Positions 1-8,558 of a stretch of DNA of 64,000 bases are shown here, in pieces (position 1 is the first letter of the stretch; each line of letters starts with the position of its first letter). The DNA comes from CAYFVU01 sp964594775 (GTDB lineage: Bacteria > Spirochaetota > Spirochaetia > DSM-16054 > Sediminispirochaetaceae). Both the position numbers and the translations under genes were made by a program. The notes below the pieces were generated by a model that saw nothing but the letters and a program-made list of their open reading frames with translations, searched no databases and was not told the DNA's origin. The stretch is taken from assembly GCA_964594775.1 (NCBI GenBank), contig CAZQNO010000007.1, positions 1 to 64,000 of the forward strand. The letters run 5' to 3'.

Positions 1-229
1 CGAAGAGAAGAAGAAGAATGAGGCCGAAGGCATTCCCAATATCGGTATCGGCCGGGGCACCATAGTAAAGAAGGCGATCATCGATAAGAACGCTCGAATC
101 GGGGACGGCTGCAGGATAGGCATCGAGTCGCGGGAGCGGAAAGACGGTGACTACGGCAATTACTGGATTGTAGACGGAATTATTGTCATCCCAAAGGGAG
201 GGATTATCCCTCCCGGAACCGTTATTTAG
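1..229 (+). CDS. glgC: Glucose-1-phosphate adenylyltransferase, C-terminal end (partial)
   Basis: The window opens inside this gene. The visible 75 codons (frame starting at base 2) form the left-handed beta-helix tail of ADP-glucose pyrophosphorylase, with hexapeptide-like repeats (IGIGRGTIVKKAIIDKNARIG) and the family ending GNYWIVDGIIVIPKGGIIPPGTVI split over positions 160-229. The enzyme makes ADP-glucose from glucose-1-phosphate and ATP, the committed step of glycogen synthesis in the cytoplasm. The catalytic N-terminal part lies outside the window. It converges with the Nudix gene and overlaps it by 8 bases. The codons for the last residues contain a GGGAGGG/CCCTCCC hairpin. Glycogen-related GH57 genes occur at the other end of the window. 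Confidence 0.9.
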   Translation, partial: EEKKKNEAEGIPNIGIGRGTIVKKAIIDKNARIGDGCRIGIESRERKDGDYGNYWIVDGIIVIPKGGIIPPGTVI

Positions 230-236
230 CTTTTTT
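196..236 (+). terminator. Possible terminator hairpin in the 3' end of glgC
   Basis: GGGAGGG (196-202), loop ATTAT, CCCTCCC (208-214), then a T6 run at 231-236. The stem is a perfect 7 bp (extendable to 9), but the T run comes 16 bases after the stem, so intrinsic termination is uncertain. The hairpin lies inside the last codons of glgC and just beyond the stop of the converging Nudix gene, so it may block transcription from both sides. Confidence 0.35.
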
Positions 237-617
237 AGTATTGTCCAAGAGGCAGCGGAGTATTAAACGGTCCGAATCTGCCATGGAGAGTTCTCCGAGT
301 TCAGTGAGTGAACACCACTTCAATTGCTGATGCTCCTTTAGTTGGAAGCTCTCCGAAAGGAGGCGTACCTCGTAGGCCTGTAATTCATATTCGGTTTCAT
401 TGTTATAAAATGAGCCCGTACACACACAGTCGCCGACGATTATCTCTACCTCCAGTTCCTCGCGGAACTCCCGGCTCAGGGCGCCGGCCGGGTCTTCCCC
501 TGCATGCACCTTCCCGCCGGGAAACTCCCACTTTTCCCCGATAGACGTACCCGGCCTGCGAAGGGCAACGAGGTACCTTCCGTTTCGTTCCGCTAGGCCG
601 GCCGTAGATATTCTCAA
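222..617 (-). CDS. Nudix hydrolase (MutT-like)
   Basis: A 131-residue single-domain Nudix protein. The Nudix box runs from GKVHAGE through REFREEL (residues about 35-55) and fits G-x5-E-x7-REUxEE. The glycine that usually follows is replaced by Glu (LEV). The metal-binding Glu residues are intact. The family hydrolyses nucleoside diphosphates linked to another moiety. MutT-type members of this length remove oxidised (deoxy)nucleotides or act on CTP-like substrates, and which applies cannot be told here. The start is a TTG at 617 with only a weak purine stretch before it. It follows the membrane-protein gene by 13 bases, so both are probably one transcript. Confidence 0.85.
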   Translation of the reverse strand: MRISTAGLAERNGRYLVALRRPGTSIGEKWEFPGGKVHAGEDPAGALSREFREELEVEIIVGDCVCTGSFYNNETEYELQAYEVRLLSESFQLKEHQQLKWCSLTELGELSMADSDRLILRCLLDNTKKAK

Positions 618-630
618 GATTACGCGTCCC

Positions 631-1044
631 TTAGAGAAAGAGCACCCGTGGAAAAAGAAAATGAACGATTCCCGCTACCATAGCGATTATCCCGATTATC
701 GATTTGTTCTCTATGAAGATGTGCTCCAGCCGCTCGAAGGAGGCGGATTTGACATCGGACCGGTCGAGATAGTACTGGAGGAAGAACACAAAGCCCAGAG
801 CAAAAAGACTTAGAGAGGGAACGAGATCTCCAAGCACCGGAACATCGCCCTCGGTGACGCTGAGTATCTTAAAAAGGGCCGTTACTAAGGTAATAATAAT
901 AACTATGACCCGGACAGCCGAATTGAGCGAGAGAGAATCCTGAAGCGATCGCACCGCCGGAATCCGTTCTTCCACCATATCCGAAGTAAGCACGAGCCCG
1001 CCGAGAATGTTGATGACAACGGCAAGCAGATAAAACTGTACCAT
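631..1044 (-). CDS. Conserved small integral membrane protein, unknown function
   Basis: 137 residues with about four hydrophobic segments (residues 3-21, 45-63, 74-92 and 113-135), so an inner-membrane protein. I do not recognise a named family, although similar short four-helix proteins are common in spirochaetes. The ATG at 1044 is preceded by GGGGGATACC, a reasonable ribosome site. A good housekeeping promoter lies about 40 bases upstream, and the Nudix gene follows after 13 bases, so these two form a small operon. No catalytic motif is visible. Confidence 0.7.
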   Translation of the reverse strand: MVQFYLLAVVINILGGLVLTSDMVEERIPAVRSLQDSLSLNSAVRVIVIIITLVTALFKILSVTEGDVPVLGDLVPSLSLFALGFVFFLQYYLDRSDVKSASFERLEHIFIENKSIIGIIAMVAGIVHFLFPRVLFL

Positions 1045-1084
1045 GGTATCCCCCTTTTATCCTATATTTTTTCAGTGCCTAAAG

Positions 1085-1112
1085 AGTATATCTCCCTAAA
1101 CTCTTCAGTCAA
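1085..1112 (-). promoter_or_regulatory. Sigma-70-type promoter for the membrane protein/Nudix pair
   Basis: On the minus strand TTGACT (1112-1107), a 16-base spacer and TATACT (1090-1085), each one mismatch from consensus. The predicted start near 1078 gives a leader of about 34 bases before the ATG at 1044. The -35 box begins just past the stop codon of the upstream gene. Confidence 0.55.
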
Positions 1113-1115
1113 GCA

Positions 1116-1667
1116 CTATTTCTCGGTGGAGAGGCTCTTTTGCAGCGACAACTCTTTTCCCCCTATCGTGAGGACCGCTCTGAGCCTCTCGGCCTTCTCC
1201 CCTTCATCCAGGGACAGCTCGCTTCGCAAGACTGTAGTCTCTCCAATTTTCGGCAGTTTCGCCTCGAGGACCTCTTCCTTCTCTACTGCTTCCTCGTTTT
1301 CGACGATGAAGCGGATCTTTACTCCCGCAGATTCTGCATTCTGCTCAATTCTTTCTCCGGGAAGGGCGGTACAGACGAGGCTTACCGTGGCACTTCCCTC
1401 GTAAACGAAACCGTGGAGGGAAAGCTCGTAGCCCATGAAGTCGCTCACTTCACTCTTCTTCCGAACAAAGGGAATAATCATGAGCAGTACGAGAACAATC
1501 ACAATAATATCTACCAGAACAATGCTGAGGGATGGGTTGGAACGAAAAACGGCAAAAAAACTCCGCTTCCGCCTCTTCTTCCCCTCTGCAAGTCCTTTTA
1601 CCGACAGGCCGCGGCCATGATAGTGGAGCTCCGTCCCGCTCTTCTGTGCCGTTTCCTTTCCGTTCAT
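1116..1667 (-). CDS. Membrane-anchored hypothetical protein
   Basis: 183 residues from the ATG at 1667. This start is preferred because ATGA overlaps the stop of nnr by 4 bases and GGAGAAAG lies directly before it. The first 40 residues are basic and polar (KKRRKRS), then comes one membrane segment (about residues 43-62, rich in I, V and L), then a soluble domain of mostly beta character and acidic stretches. The topology suggests a short cytoplasmic tail and a periplasmic domain of about 115 residues. I do not recognise the family. Its coupling to nnr suggests co-expression but says little about function. Confidence 0.65.
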   Translation of the reverse strand: MNGKETAQKSGTELHYHGRGLSVKGLAEGKKRRKRSFFAVFRSNPSLSIVLVDIIVIVLVLLMIIPFVRKKSEVSDFMGYELSLHGFVYEGSATVSLVCTALPGERIEQNAESAGVKIRFIVENEEAVEKEEVLEAKLPKIGETTVLRSELSLDEGEKAERLRAVLTIGGKELSLQKSLSTEK

Positions 1668-3208
1668 CTTTCTCCATCGCCCCCACCGCACCGTCCGGTC
1701 CACAGCAGCTTCGAAATCTGCGGTAAAAGATCCTCCGCGGCAAACCAGCCGATCTTTGAGGCGGCGCGCCGTCCGGCAGCCTGATGGACCGAGGCGGCGG
1801 TAACGGCTGCATCGTACGGATCCATAGCGCCCGAGAGGAGACCTCCGACGATGCCTGCCAGCACGTCTCCGCTTCCCCCCGTACCCATGGCAGGGTTCAT
1901 GCCGTCGACCACCGCAAAAGCACCATCCGGCTCGGCAATATACGCTACATGGGCCTTCAGGAGTACCACTGCGTTGAGTCTCTTCGAAGCTTCCCGCACC
2001 GCGGGAATAGGATCGGCAAAGAGTTCCTCCTTAGCGATATCCGACAGAAAGGAGAACTCACCCGGATGAGGCGTGAGGACCCAGCGCCGATCCCAGAAGT
2101 CTCCGGGAAACGCTGAATCCCGCCTCGCCATCTTTCCTTCGGTGAGCTCGACTGCGGCGCAAAGAGCATCCGCATCGGCGACACCGGGAAGACCGGTCTG
2201 CAACAGCCGCTGAAGGAGTTCTTTTCGGCCGTCTCCCCAGCCGGGACCGGCAACGAGAGACCCGTGACGGCGAGAGAACTCCCCGCTCAGCGTATCCGGC
2301 CCTTTGTGAGGACGCACCATCACTCCTTCGGCGGCACCGGCATACAGTGGATAGAGCGGCTCATCGCAGTAGAGACTCACCAGTCCCGCTCCGGCCCTCG
2401 CCGCCGCATGTGCGGCGAGAGCGGCGGCGCCCGTCGTTCCAATGGCGCCGGCAAAAACCGCCGCATGTCCGCGACTGTTTTTGTAATCCTGCCCGGCTCG
2501 ACTGCGAGCGGCGAAACTCCCTGCCAGCTCTCCCGATTCCGGCGGATCTTCCAGGAGGGAAGGAGGAAAACCGAGGGAAACGACTTCTATTCGTCCACAG
2601 AGGGGCCGGCTGTTGAGTCCGTAGAGAACGGTCTTCGGTAAGCCCATGGTAAGGGTTAGATCCGCACGCAGCGCCGGCTTCTCGAGGGTATATCCTTCGC
2701 CGACCCCCGAGGGTACGTCTATCGCCACGATAAGCGCCCCTTTCGCGGAATCCTCTATTGCTCGCACCAGGCGGTCGAGAGGTTCCCGCAGCGCCCCCTT
2801 CAGCCCGGTACCCGAAATTCCATCGAAGATTACCTGGGCATCGGCGATACAGCTTTCGGCCTCTTTTTCACTTTCCTCCCACACCATATGCGGAATTCCC
2901 AGAGCGGCGACGGATCGAGAATGAACTCCGCACAGTTCATTGGACTTCTTTCTCGCCGTCAGCACCTTTACTTCCGCCTCGGGAAGCTGGAGGTATGCCT
3001 GTCGGGCCATTACCAGAGCATCTCCGCCGTTGTTCCCGCTTCCCGCAATGAAGAGGAGCCTCGCCTTCGCTCCCTCCGGATAGAGATCAAGAAAGCGCTG
3101 CAAGCTCTTTATTCCGGCGTTTTCCATCAAGACAGCTCCAGGGATAAAGTAGTCCTCCTGTGCCCTTCTGTCGATCTCAGCCATCTGCGCGGGCTGTACT
3201 ATCCTCAT
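1664..3208 (-). CDS. nnr: Bifunctional NAD(P)HX epimerase/dehydratase
   Basis: 514 residues, matching the usual fused Nnr length of about 500-515. The N-terminal NnrE part (residues 1-215) interconverts the S and R epimers of hydrated NAD(P)H. It shows GSGNNGGDAL, where the family more often has GDG. The C-terminal NnrD part (about 225-510) is the ADP/ATP-dependent dehydratase, with VLTPHPGEF and the nucleotide-binding GTGGSGDVLAGIVGGLLS. Together they repair damaged nicotinamide cofactors in the cytoplasm. The ATG at 3208 is chosen for the start MRIVQPAQM and for GGAGG 8 bases upstream. The frame is open further upstream, but that would intrude on the lipoprotein gene. It overlaps that gene's end by 32 bases. 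Confidence 0.93.
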   Translation of the reverse strand: MRIVQPAQMAEIDRRAQEDYFIPGAVLMENAGIKSLQRFLDLYPEGAKARLLFIAGSGNNGGDALVMARQAYLQLPEAEVKVLTARKKSNELCGVHSRSVAALGIPHMVWEESEKEAESCIADAQVIFDGISGTGLKGALREPLDRLVRAIEDSAKGALIVAIDVPSGVGEGYTLEKPALRADLTLTMGLPKTVLYGLNSRPLCGRIEVVSLGFPPSLLEDPPESGELAGSFAARSRAGQDYKNSRGHAAVFAGAIGTTGAAALAAHAAARAGAGLVSLYCDEPLYPLYAGAAEGVMVRPHKGPDTLSGEFSRRHGSLVAGPGWGDGRKELLQRLLQTGLPGVADADALCAAVELTEGKMARRDSAFPGDFWDRRWVLTPHPGEFSFLSDIAKEELFADPIPAVREASKRLNAVVLLKAHVAYIAEPDGAFAVVDGMNPAMGTGGSGDVLAGIVGGLLSGAMDPYDAAVTAASVHQAAGRRAASKIGWFAAEDLLPQISKLLWTGRCGGGDGER

Positions 3209-4439
3209 TCTTTGCCTCCAGAAGCTTATCGGTCCGCCACCAAACGATTTCCACCTGCTCCTCCTTTGCCAGAAGAGCCGAAAGCACCCCGGTCGGGGTA
3301 ACGAAAAGGTCACGATAGTGAATATCATTTTCGCCAATCTCGATATAACGACGAGCGATGACGGTCCCGTTTCTTCGATAGAGCAGTACTTCAAAGGTGT
3401 TCGGCCCATGAGGGGCGACGAGGAAAAAGGTATTTCGCTCGATGCTTCCGATGTAGTCGTAGATCCTTCGAATATCCTTTGCCTCTTCGAACTCCGAGAC
3501 CTTCTCGCTCATCTCCTTCTTAGGCAGTTCCACGTTTCCCGTATACCGCTCTTCGGTAATATTGTAGAACCAAATATATGAGCTGTCATAATGGATGTCC
3601 CGCAGGAGCCTTCCCCGGATCTTTTCCGGATCCGTCTCCCCGTTCGCCTTTGCGCTTCCGTAATACTCGATCTTCAAATAGACGATACGTTCGTCCGTGT
3701 CGATCGAGACCTCGCTCAAGGAGGGCATCAGATTCTCCCCTTGGGGAACGGGGAGATCCTCGACGGAGAGCGTGATCTTGTACAGCAGGGCCCCCTGCGG
3801 AGAAAACCAGAATACGAGCCAGTGGCGTATCGAACGGGTTACCACCACTATCTCATCGTTCCGTGTGATATGGATTTCGTGGATGAAGGGAAAGGGAGTG
3901 CCGCCGACTCCCTCCTGACCCAGATAATCGAGGAAGCCGCCCTCTTTATCGAAACGAAGCACCACTCTGTTGAGCATCGCTCCGATTTCCTCGTCGAACT
4001 CGGTCTGCCGTTCACCGAGAACATCCTCGACGAGCAGTTCCTTTTTTGAATTCACGGCCACTTCCCCCAACTCTCGAAACGGATAGGCATATGCCTTACG
4101 GTTCGATATTTTCCCCTCCTTCTGTTCACCGCGAAGAAGAAAAGTCGAGGGATTCTCATTCTCGTTGTAGTAGAGTGAGAGGATGTCACCGTAGCTGGTG
4201 AACTCCATGACCTTGTTGGAGTTTCCGTTGGATATATAGAAAATACCGTCCCGCATATAGAGGCGGGTCTTTTTGGTAAAGGGTACACCCGGCTCATGGA
4301 AAAGATCTATCTGATCCTCCATCTTCCCGTAATCGAGACTGAAGAGGAGCTCTTTAGAGAGTAGTTCTCCCTCTTGCTGAGCACAGGATAGGAGGAAAAA
4401 ACCGAAGAGGAGGGCAGTACACCATGGATGTCTATTCAT
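3177..4439 (-). CDS. Spirochaete lipoprotein, possible beta-propeller (LIC_12708-like)
   Basis: 420 residues with a lipoprotein signal: basic start, hydrophobic stretch and lipobox LLSC with Cys19 as the lipidation site. The mature part is made of repeated strands with patterns such as GDILSLYYNENE and GGFLDYLGQEG, suggesting a beta-propeller of the 6-bladed type that sits on the periplasmic face of a membrane. It resembles what I remember of the spirochaete LIC_12708 family, but the assignment is tentative. It is first in an operon with nnr and the 183-residue membrane protein. The promoter sits so close that the ATG is probably the first transcribed base, and there is no ribosome site between the -10 box and the start. 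Confidence 0.75.
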   Translation of the reverse strand: MNRHPWCTALLFGFFLLSCAQQEGELLSKELLFSLDYGKMEDQIDLFHEPGVPFTKKTRLYMRDGIFYISNGNSNKVMEFTSYGDILSLYYNENENPSTFLLRGEQKEGKISNRKAYAYPFRELGEVAVNSKKELLVEDVLGERQTEFDEEIGAMLNRVVLRFDKEGGFLDYLGQEGVGGTPFPFIHEIHITRNDEIVVVTRSIRHWLVFWFSPQGALLYKITLSVEDLPVPQGENLMPSLSEVSIDTDERIVYLKIEYYGSAKANGETDPEKIRGRLLRDIHYDSSYIWFYNITEERYTGNVELPKKEMSEKVSEFEEAKDIRRIYDYIGSIERNTFFLVAPHGPNTFEVLLYRRNGTVIARRYIEIGENDIHYRDLFVTPTGVLSALLAKEEQVEIVWWRTDKLLEAKNEDSTARADG

Positions 4440-4445
4440 TGGCTC

Positions 4446-4475
4446 ATACTACCTCCCCCCTCTTCCTCCTGTCAA
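4446..4475 (-). promoter_or_regulatory. Promoter of the lipoprotein-nnr operon (probably leaderless)
   Basis: Minus strand: TTGACA (4475-4470, perfect), 18-base purine-rich spacer, TAGTAT (4451-4446). Only six bases separate the -10 box from the ATG at 4439, so transcription should start at or next to the start codon. The -10 hexamer is the same as the one proposed for mraZ. Confidence 0.6.
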
Positions 4476-4525
4476 TTCACATTGCAGTAATTCACCGCGG
4501 CCTTTCTCATCCATTGTAACGGCAA

Positions 4526-4554
4526 GTGACTTTTTCTTCGATTTTTTATATATT
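4526..4554 (+). promoter_or_regulatory. Promoter of secA (probably leaderless)
   Basis: GTGACT (4526-4531), a 17-base spacer and TATATT (4549-4554). The ATG of secA at 4562 is 7 bases beyond the -10 box, which places the expected transcription start at about 4561-4562. No Shine-Dalgarno sequence precedes the ATG. A GTG within the -35 box could add 12 codons in frame, but they encode a sequence absent from SecA proteins. Confidence 0.5.
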
Positions 4555-4561
4555 GTTCGGT

Positions 4562-7333
4562 ATGATAAAAGCAATTACCAACAAGATTACGGGGTCGCAG
4601 CGAGAAAAAGATCTCAAGGAACTTTTACCCCTCGTACAAAAGATAAACGCATTGGAAGCATGGGCCGCAGGGCTCTCTGCGGAGGCTTTTTGGGAGAAAA
4701 CGGAGGAGTTCCGCAGCCGTCATGCAGGCGGCGAAAGTTTAGACGACTTGCTGCCGGAGGCCTTTGCTCTGGTACGGGAGGCGGCGAAACGGACCCTGGG
4801 AGAGCGGCATTACGATGTACAGCTGCTCGGCGGCATCGTGCTGCACCAAGGAAAGATCATGGAAATGAAAACCGGGGAGGGAAAAACCCTCTCCAGTGTC
4901 ACCGCCGCCTACCTCAACGCAATTCCCGGAAAGGGAGTGCATATCGTAACGGTCAACGATTATCTGGCCGAACGTGACGCCGGCTGGATGAAACCGGTCT
5001 ACGACTACCTCGGTGTGAGCGTCTCTCCCATCCTCAATTCGATGGACAACGATCTGCGTAAGGATGCCTACGAAAAAGATATTACCTACGGGACGAATAA
5101 CGAATTCGGCTTCGATTATCTCCGGGACAACATGAGCTGGGACGTACGAAGAAAGGTACAGCGCGGACATCACTACTGTATTATCGACGAGATCGACTCG
5201 ATCCTCATAGACGAAGCCAGAACCCCCCTCATCATTTCCGGACAGGCAGAAGACGATACGGCGAAATTCACCAACGTGAACAGACTTATCGGCCGCCTCC
5301 GGGAATGCCCCAAGGACCCCGAAACGGGAGAGTATCCCGAGGAACCGGAGGGCGATTTCAAGATAGACGAGAAGGCAAAGAGAGTCACCTTCACCGACGA
5401 AGGGGTCAACCACATCGAGCAGCTGCTCCTGCAGAACAAGCTTATTCTCAATTCACTCTACACCGACGACAATTTCGAGTATCTGCATTACTTTACCCAG
5501 GCCATGAAGGCACACCGCCTCTTTCACCGCGACACCGACTATGTGGTTCAGGACGGAAAGGTGGAAATTGTCGATGAATTCACCGGCCGAATTCTCCACG
5601 GGCGCAGATATTCCGAAGGACTGCACCAAGCCATCGAAGCAAAGGAGGGAATAAAGGTCGCGAAGAGGAACAAGACCCTCGCCACCATTACTTTTCAGAA
5701 TTTTTTCAGAATGTACGAAAAGATCTCCGGAATGACGGGAACCGCGGCCACGGAAGAAAAGGAATTCGGCAAGATCTACGGCCTGCAGGTGGTCGTCGTT
5801 CCCACCAACCGTCCGATGATCCGCAAGGACCAAGACGATGTTATCTATCTCAACGAGCAATTTAAATACGATGCCATCTGTGATGAAATAGAAGAGCTCC
5901 AACAGCGGGGCCAACCGGTTTTAGTGGGGACGGTTTCTATCGAAAAATCGGAGTATCTCTCCCACCTTCTCACGAAAAGAGGCGTGAAGCACGAAGTGCT
6001 CAACGCGAAGAACCATGCCCGCGAGGCGCTCATCATCGCCGAGGCCGGTGCTAAGGGCTCGGTTACCATCGCCACGAATATGGCCGGCCGTGGAACGGAT
6101 ATCAAGCTGGGAGGCAACCCGGAGTTTCGCGCCCGCAGGAAGGTAGGAACAGAGGCCGGCGATCAAGAATTCCACGAAGCTAATCGAAAAGAGTATCGAA
6201 AGTGGTTAGATGATTACCGCGAGGTCAAGGAACTCGGCGGTCTCTACATCCTCGGTACCGAACGGCATGAATCACGGAGAATCGACAATCAGCTCCGAGG
6301 CCGGTCCGGACGTCAGGGCGATCCCGGCGTCTCTCGGTTTTTTCTCAGCCTCGACGATGAGCTGATGCGGCTCTTTGCACGAGACAATCTCAAGTCGCTC
6401 ATGTCCAAAATCGGAATGGAAACGGGAGAGCCTCTCTACCACTCACTGATCAACAAGGCTATTGAGCGTGCACAAACGCGGGTCGAAGAGAGAAACTTCG
6501 AAATTCGGAAACACCTCCTGGAATTCGACGATGTGTTGAATGAACAGAGAAAATTTATCTACGCGCAGCGAGACAATATTCTCACAAACGCCAATCTCAA
6601 GGATCGGGTCCTCGAAACGGTGGAACTTATCGGCGAAGAGATCGTTGCAGGTTTCGCCGAAAAGCGGAGCACTCTGCACGAAGCCTACGCACAGATGGAA
6701 CAGGGTTTCAAGGAGCGCCTCTTTTCCCAGGTCCCCGTCTCCGAGGAAGAGGCCGCGGAACTGCGGGAGGAGAGCGCTCTGCTCGAAGAAATCGTCGGCC
6801 GCATACGAGGAGAATTGGAGGAGAAGATCAAAGCCGTGGGCAAAGAGCCCTTTAACGACTTTATCCGCTATCAATATCTCAAGCAGATCGACAGCCGCTG
6901 GCAGGATCACCTGGACGAGCTGGAAGCACTGCGGGAAGCGGTATACCTGCGGAGTTACGCACAGAAGAATCCCCTCTTAGAGTACAAGCTCGAAGGCTTC
7001 GACATCTTCGACACCCTCATCTACAACATTCGCGCCCACATCGCCCGACTGGTGATAAACGTTGAGATCAGGGAACCCGAGGCTGCCCGAAGCCGAAGGA
7101 GGCCCATAGGCTCTACCAGCGAAAACCATCGAGCCATTGGGCAGTTCGGCGCCGGAGCGCCGCAGCCGGTAGGCGCCGGAGCAGCGGAAGCGAAATCCGG
7201 AGGAGGCCCGGTCGGTGGAGCTTCCTACCCTCAGCAACAGGTACGGGTGAGCCGTGCAGGGGAAAAGGTAGGACGAAACGACCCATGCCCCTGCGGAAGC
7301 GGAAAGAAGTACAAGCACTGCTGCGGCCGATGA
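4562..7333 (+). CDS. secA: Protein translocase ATPase SecA
   Basis: 923 residues. SecA drives preproteins through SecYEG using ATP. Visible features: Walker A MKTGEGKT (residues 102-109), DEIDSILIDEARTPLIISG, the second motor domain with TNMAGRGTDIKLGG and GRSGRQGDPG, helical scaffold and wing, a Pro/Gly/Ala-rich linker, and a C-terminal zinc/SecB-binding tail (NDPCPCGSGKKYKHCC). The start MIKAITNKITG is chosen because it aligns with SecA N-termini; the GTG 12 codons earlier falls in the promoter. It is divergent from the lipoprotein operon and monocistronic, since the following gene is convergent. Confidence 0.98.
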   Translation: MIKAITNKITGSQREKDLKELLPLVQKINALEAWAAGLSAEAFWEKTEEFRSRHAGGESLDDLLPEAFALVREAAKRTLGERHYDVQLLGGIVLHQGKIMEMKTGEGKTLSSVTAAYLNAIPGKGVHIVTVNDYLAERDAGWMKPVYDYLGVSVSPILNSMDNDLRKDAYEKDITYGTNNEFGFDYLRDNMSWDVRRKVQRGHHYCIIDEIDSILIDEARTPLIISGQAEDDTAKFTNVNRLIGRLRECPKDPETGEYPEEPEGDFKIDEKAKRVTFTDEGVNHIEQLLLQNKLILNSLYTDDNFEYLHYFTQAMKAHRLFHRDTDYVVQDGKVEIVDEFTGRILHGRRYSEGLHQAIEAKEGIKVAKRNKTLATITFQNFFRMYEKISGMTGTAATEEKEFGKIYGLQVVVVPTNRPMIRKDQDDVIYLNEQFKYDAICDEIEELQQRGQPVLVGTVSIEKSEYLSHLLTKRGVKHEVLNAKNHAREALIIAEAGAKGSVTIATNMAGRGTDIKLGGNPEFRARRKVGTEAGDQEFHEANRKEYRKWLDDYREVKELGGLYILGTERHESRRIDNQLRGRSGRQGDPGVSRFFLSLDDELMRLFARDNLKSLMSKIGMETGEPLYHSLINKAIERAQTRVEERNFEIRKHLLEFDDVLNEQRKFIYAQRDNILTNANLKDRVLETVELIGEEIVAGFAEKRSTLHEAYAQMEQGFKERLFSQVPVSEEEAAELREESALLEEIVGRIRGELEEKIKAVGKEPFNDFIRYQYLKQIDSRWQDHLDELEALREAVYLRSYAQKNPLLEYKLEGFDIFDTLIYNIRAHIARLVINVEIREPEAARSRRRPIGSTSENHRAIGQFGAGAPQPVGAGAAEAKSGGGPVGGASYPQQQVRVSRAGEKVGRNDPCPCGSGKKYKHCCGR

Positions 7334-7348
7334 TAGTACCGGCCGTTT
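7324..7348 (+). terminator. Weak hairpin at the end of secA
   Basis: CGGCCG (7324-7329) and CGGCCG (7340-7345) can pair across a 10-base loop that includes the stop codon, followed by only TTT. It is GC-rich but short and lacks a proper T run, so it is a tentative terminator between two convergent genes. Confidence 0.25.
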
Positions 7349-7364
7349 AGCTGCAATTCATTAA

Positions 7365-8492
7365 TCAGCGATAGAGATACCCGTTCAGCGGATTGACCGG
7401 GACATTGTTCTTGTAGAGGGAGAAGTGCAGGTGAGAACCGGTGCTTCTCCCGGAGTTACCCATGGACCCGATTTTCTGCCCCTGCTTCACCCGCTCACCC
7501 CGGTTCACGTAAATGGTGCTCAGGTGACCATAGAGGGATTGAAAGCCGTAACGGTGCTTGATCACCACATACTTTCCATAGCCCCGCGGTTGATTTCCCA
7601 CCGCCGCTACGGTTCCGTCCATCGTTGCTACAATCGCGGTACCGACGGCATTCGCCAGATCGATTCCGTAGTGCATCCGTCGAATACCGGTAAAGGGATC
7701 ATTTCTGTAGCCGTAACCGGAGGTCATTCTCCCCGTGGTCGGGTAAAAGAAGAGGGTGCCCATCGCCCGTTTGTACTCATATTCATCTATCTCACCGCCG
7801 GGGATAAAGAGAGTCTGCCCCGGCTGAATGAGCGCACTCTGCAGGTCGTTGGCGTCTAAGAGGTTTTCAAAGGGGATGCGGTATCGCACCGCAATTTTCT
7901 CTAAGCTGTCGCCCTTTTTCACGGTGTAGGGAATGCCGTCGACATCGGGGATGGTCAGCGTGGTCCCCGCCATCACTCGGCGCACGTCATCTATATTGTT
8001 GAAACTGATCAAGGTGCCTACGTCGAGATCGTGTTTGGCGGCGATTTCCGAAAGCGTCTCGCCCCTGCGGATGGTATAGTCGAAGGTCTTTACCGTATCG
8101 GTTATACGGCCGTCGGGAACCCCCATCTCTCCCGAGCCCCTTGCTTCGGCCTCGGGAGCCACGTAGTACAGCATGTTCGTAGTAACGACACTGCTCTCCT
8201 CCGGCAGCAAGAGGCCTTCGGCCGGGAGTTCTCCCCTTTGCGGTATAAAAGACACGAGCAGCAGGAGAACCGCTGCTGCCGCTGAGCCTAATATGATGAG
8301 CGTTTTTCTCTCCAGCGAAAGGCTGAGACGCGGGAAAGGAAGAGAAAATTTTCTTTGCAGGGCACTTTTGGCACGGATGGACCGCTTTATCTTTTGTACC
8401 TTCTGCGAATGGAGAAGAGCTTCCTTTGTGCCGGTTTCTCTCATCTGCCTTTTTCGTCTCTTCCCAAGAATTGTCACAGCATTAAGTACCAT
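7365..8492 (-). CDS. Membrane-anchored LysM/M23 peptidase
   Basis: 375 residues from the ATG at 8492, preceded by GGGAG 7-8 bases upstream. Longer in-frame starts would run into the divergent lepB. Order: basic cytoplasmic tail, one membrane segment (TLIILGSAAAAVLLLLVSFI), a periplasmic spacer, two LysM motifs (YTIRRGETLSEIAAKH and YTVKKGDSLEKIAVRY), and a C-terminal M23 domain with zinc ligands HYGIDLA and the HLHFS motif. Such proteins bind glycan strands and cut peptide cross-links, or act as activators of amidases. With all zinc ligands present it is probably active. It is convergent to secA and divergent from the lepB-PBP operon, placing several envelope genes together. Confidence 0.92.
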   Translation of the reverse strand: MVLNAVTILGKRRKRQMRETGTKEALLHSQKVQKIKRSIRAKSALQRKFSLPFPRLSLSLERKTLIILGSAAAAVLLLLVSFIPQRGELPAEGLLLPEESSVVTTNMLYYVAPEAEARGSGEMGVPDGRITDTVKTFDYTIRRGETLSEIAAKHDLDVGTLISFNNIDDVRRVMAGTTLTIPDVDGIPYTVKKGDSLEKIAVRYRIPFENLLDANDLQSALIQPGQTLFIPGGEIDEYEYKRAMGTLFFYPTTGRMTSGYGYRNDPFTGIRRMHYGIDLANAVGTAIVATMDGTVAAVGNQPRGYGKYVVIKHRYGFQSLYGHLSTIYVNRGERVKQGQKIGSMGNSGRSTGSHLHFSLYKNNVPVNPLNGYLYR

Positions 8493-8514
8493 TATGGGAC
8501 TCCCTACTATGATA

Positions 8515-8543
8515 TCGACAAAATACCGAAGAGATATTAATAT
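8515..8543 (+). promoter_or_regulatory. Promoter of the lepB-ftsI-maf operon
   Basis: TCGACA (8515-8520, one mismatch), a 17-base spacer, TAATAT (8538-8543). The predicted start near 8550 leaves a leader of only about 9 bases before the ATG at 8559, or about 18 before the ATG at 8568, without a Shine-Dalgarno sequence. It lies between the divergent M23 gene and lepB. Confidence 0.5.
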
Positions 8544-8558
8544 GAGTTTAACTTTTTC

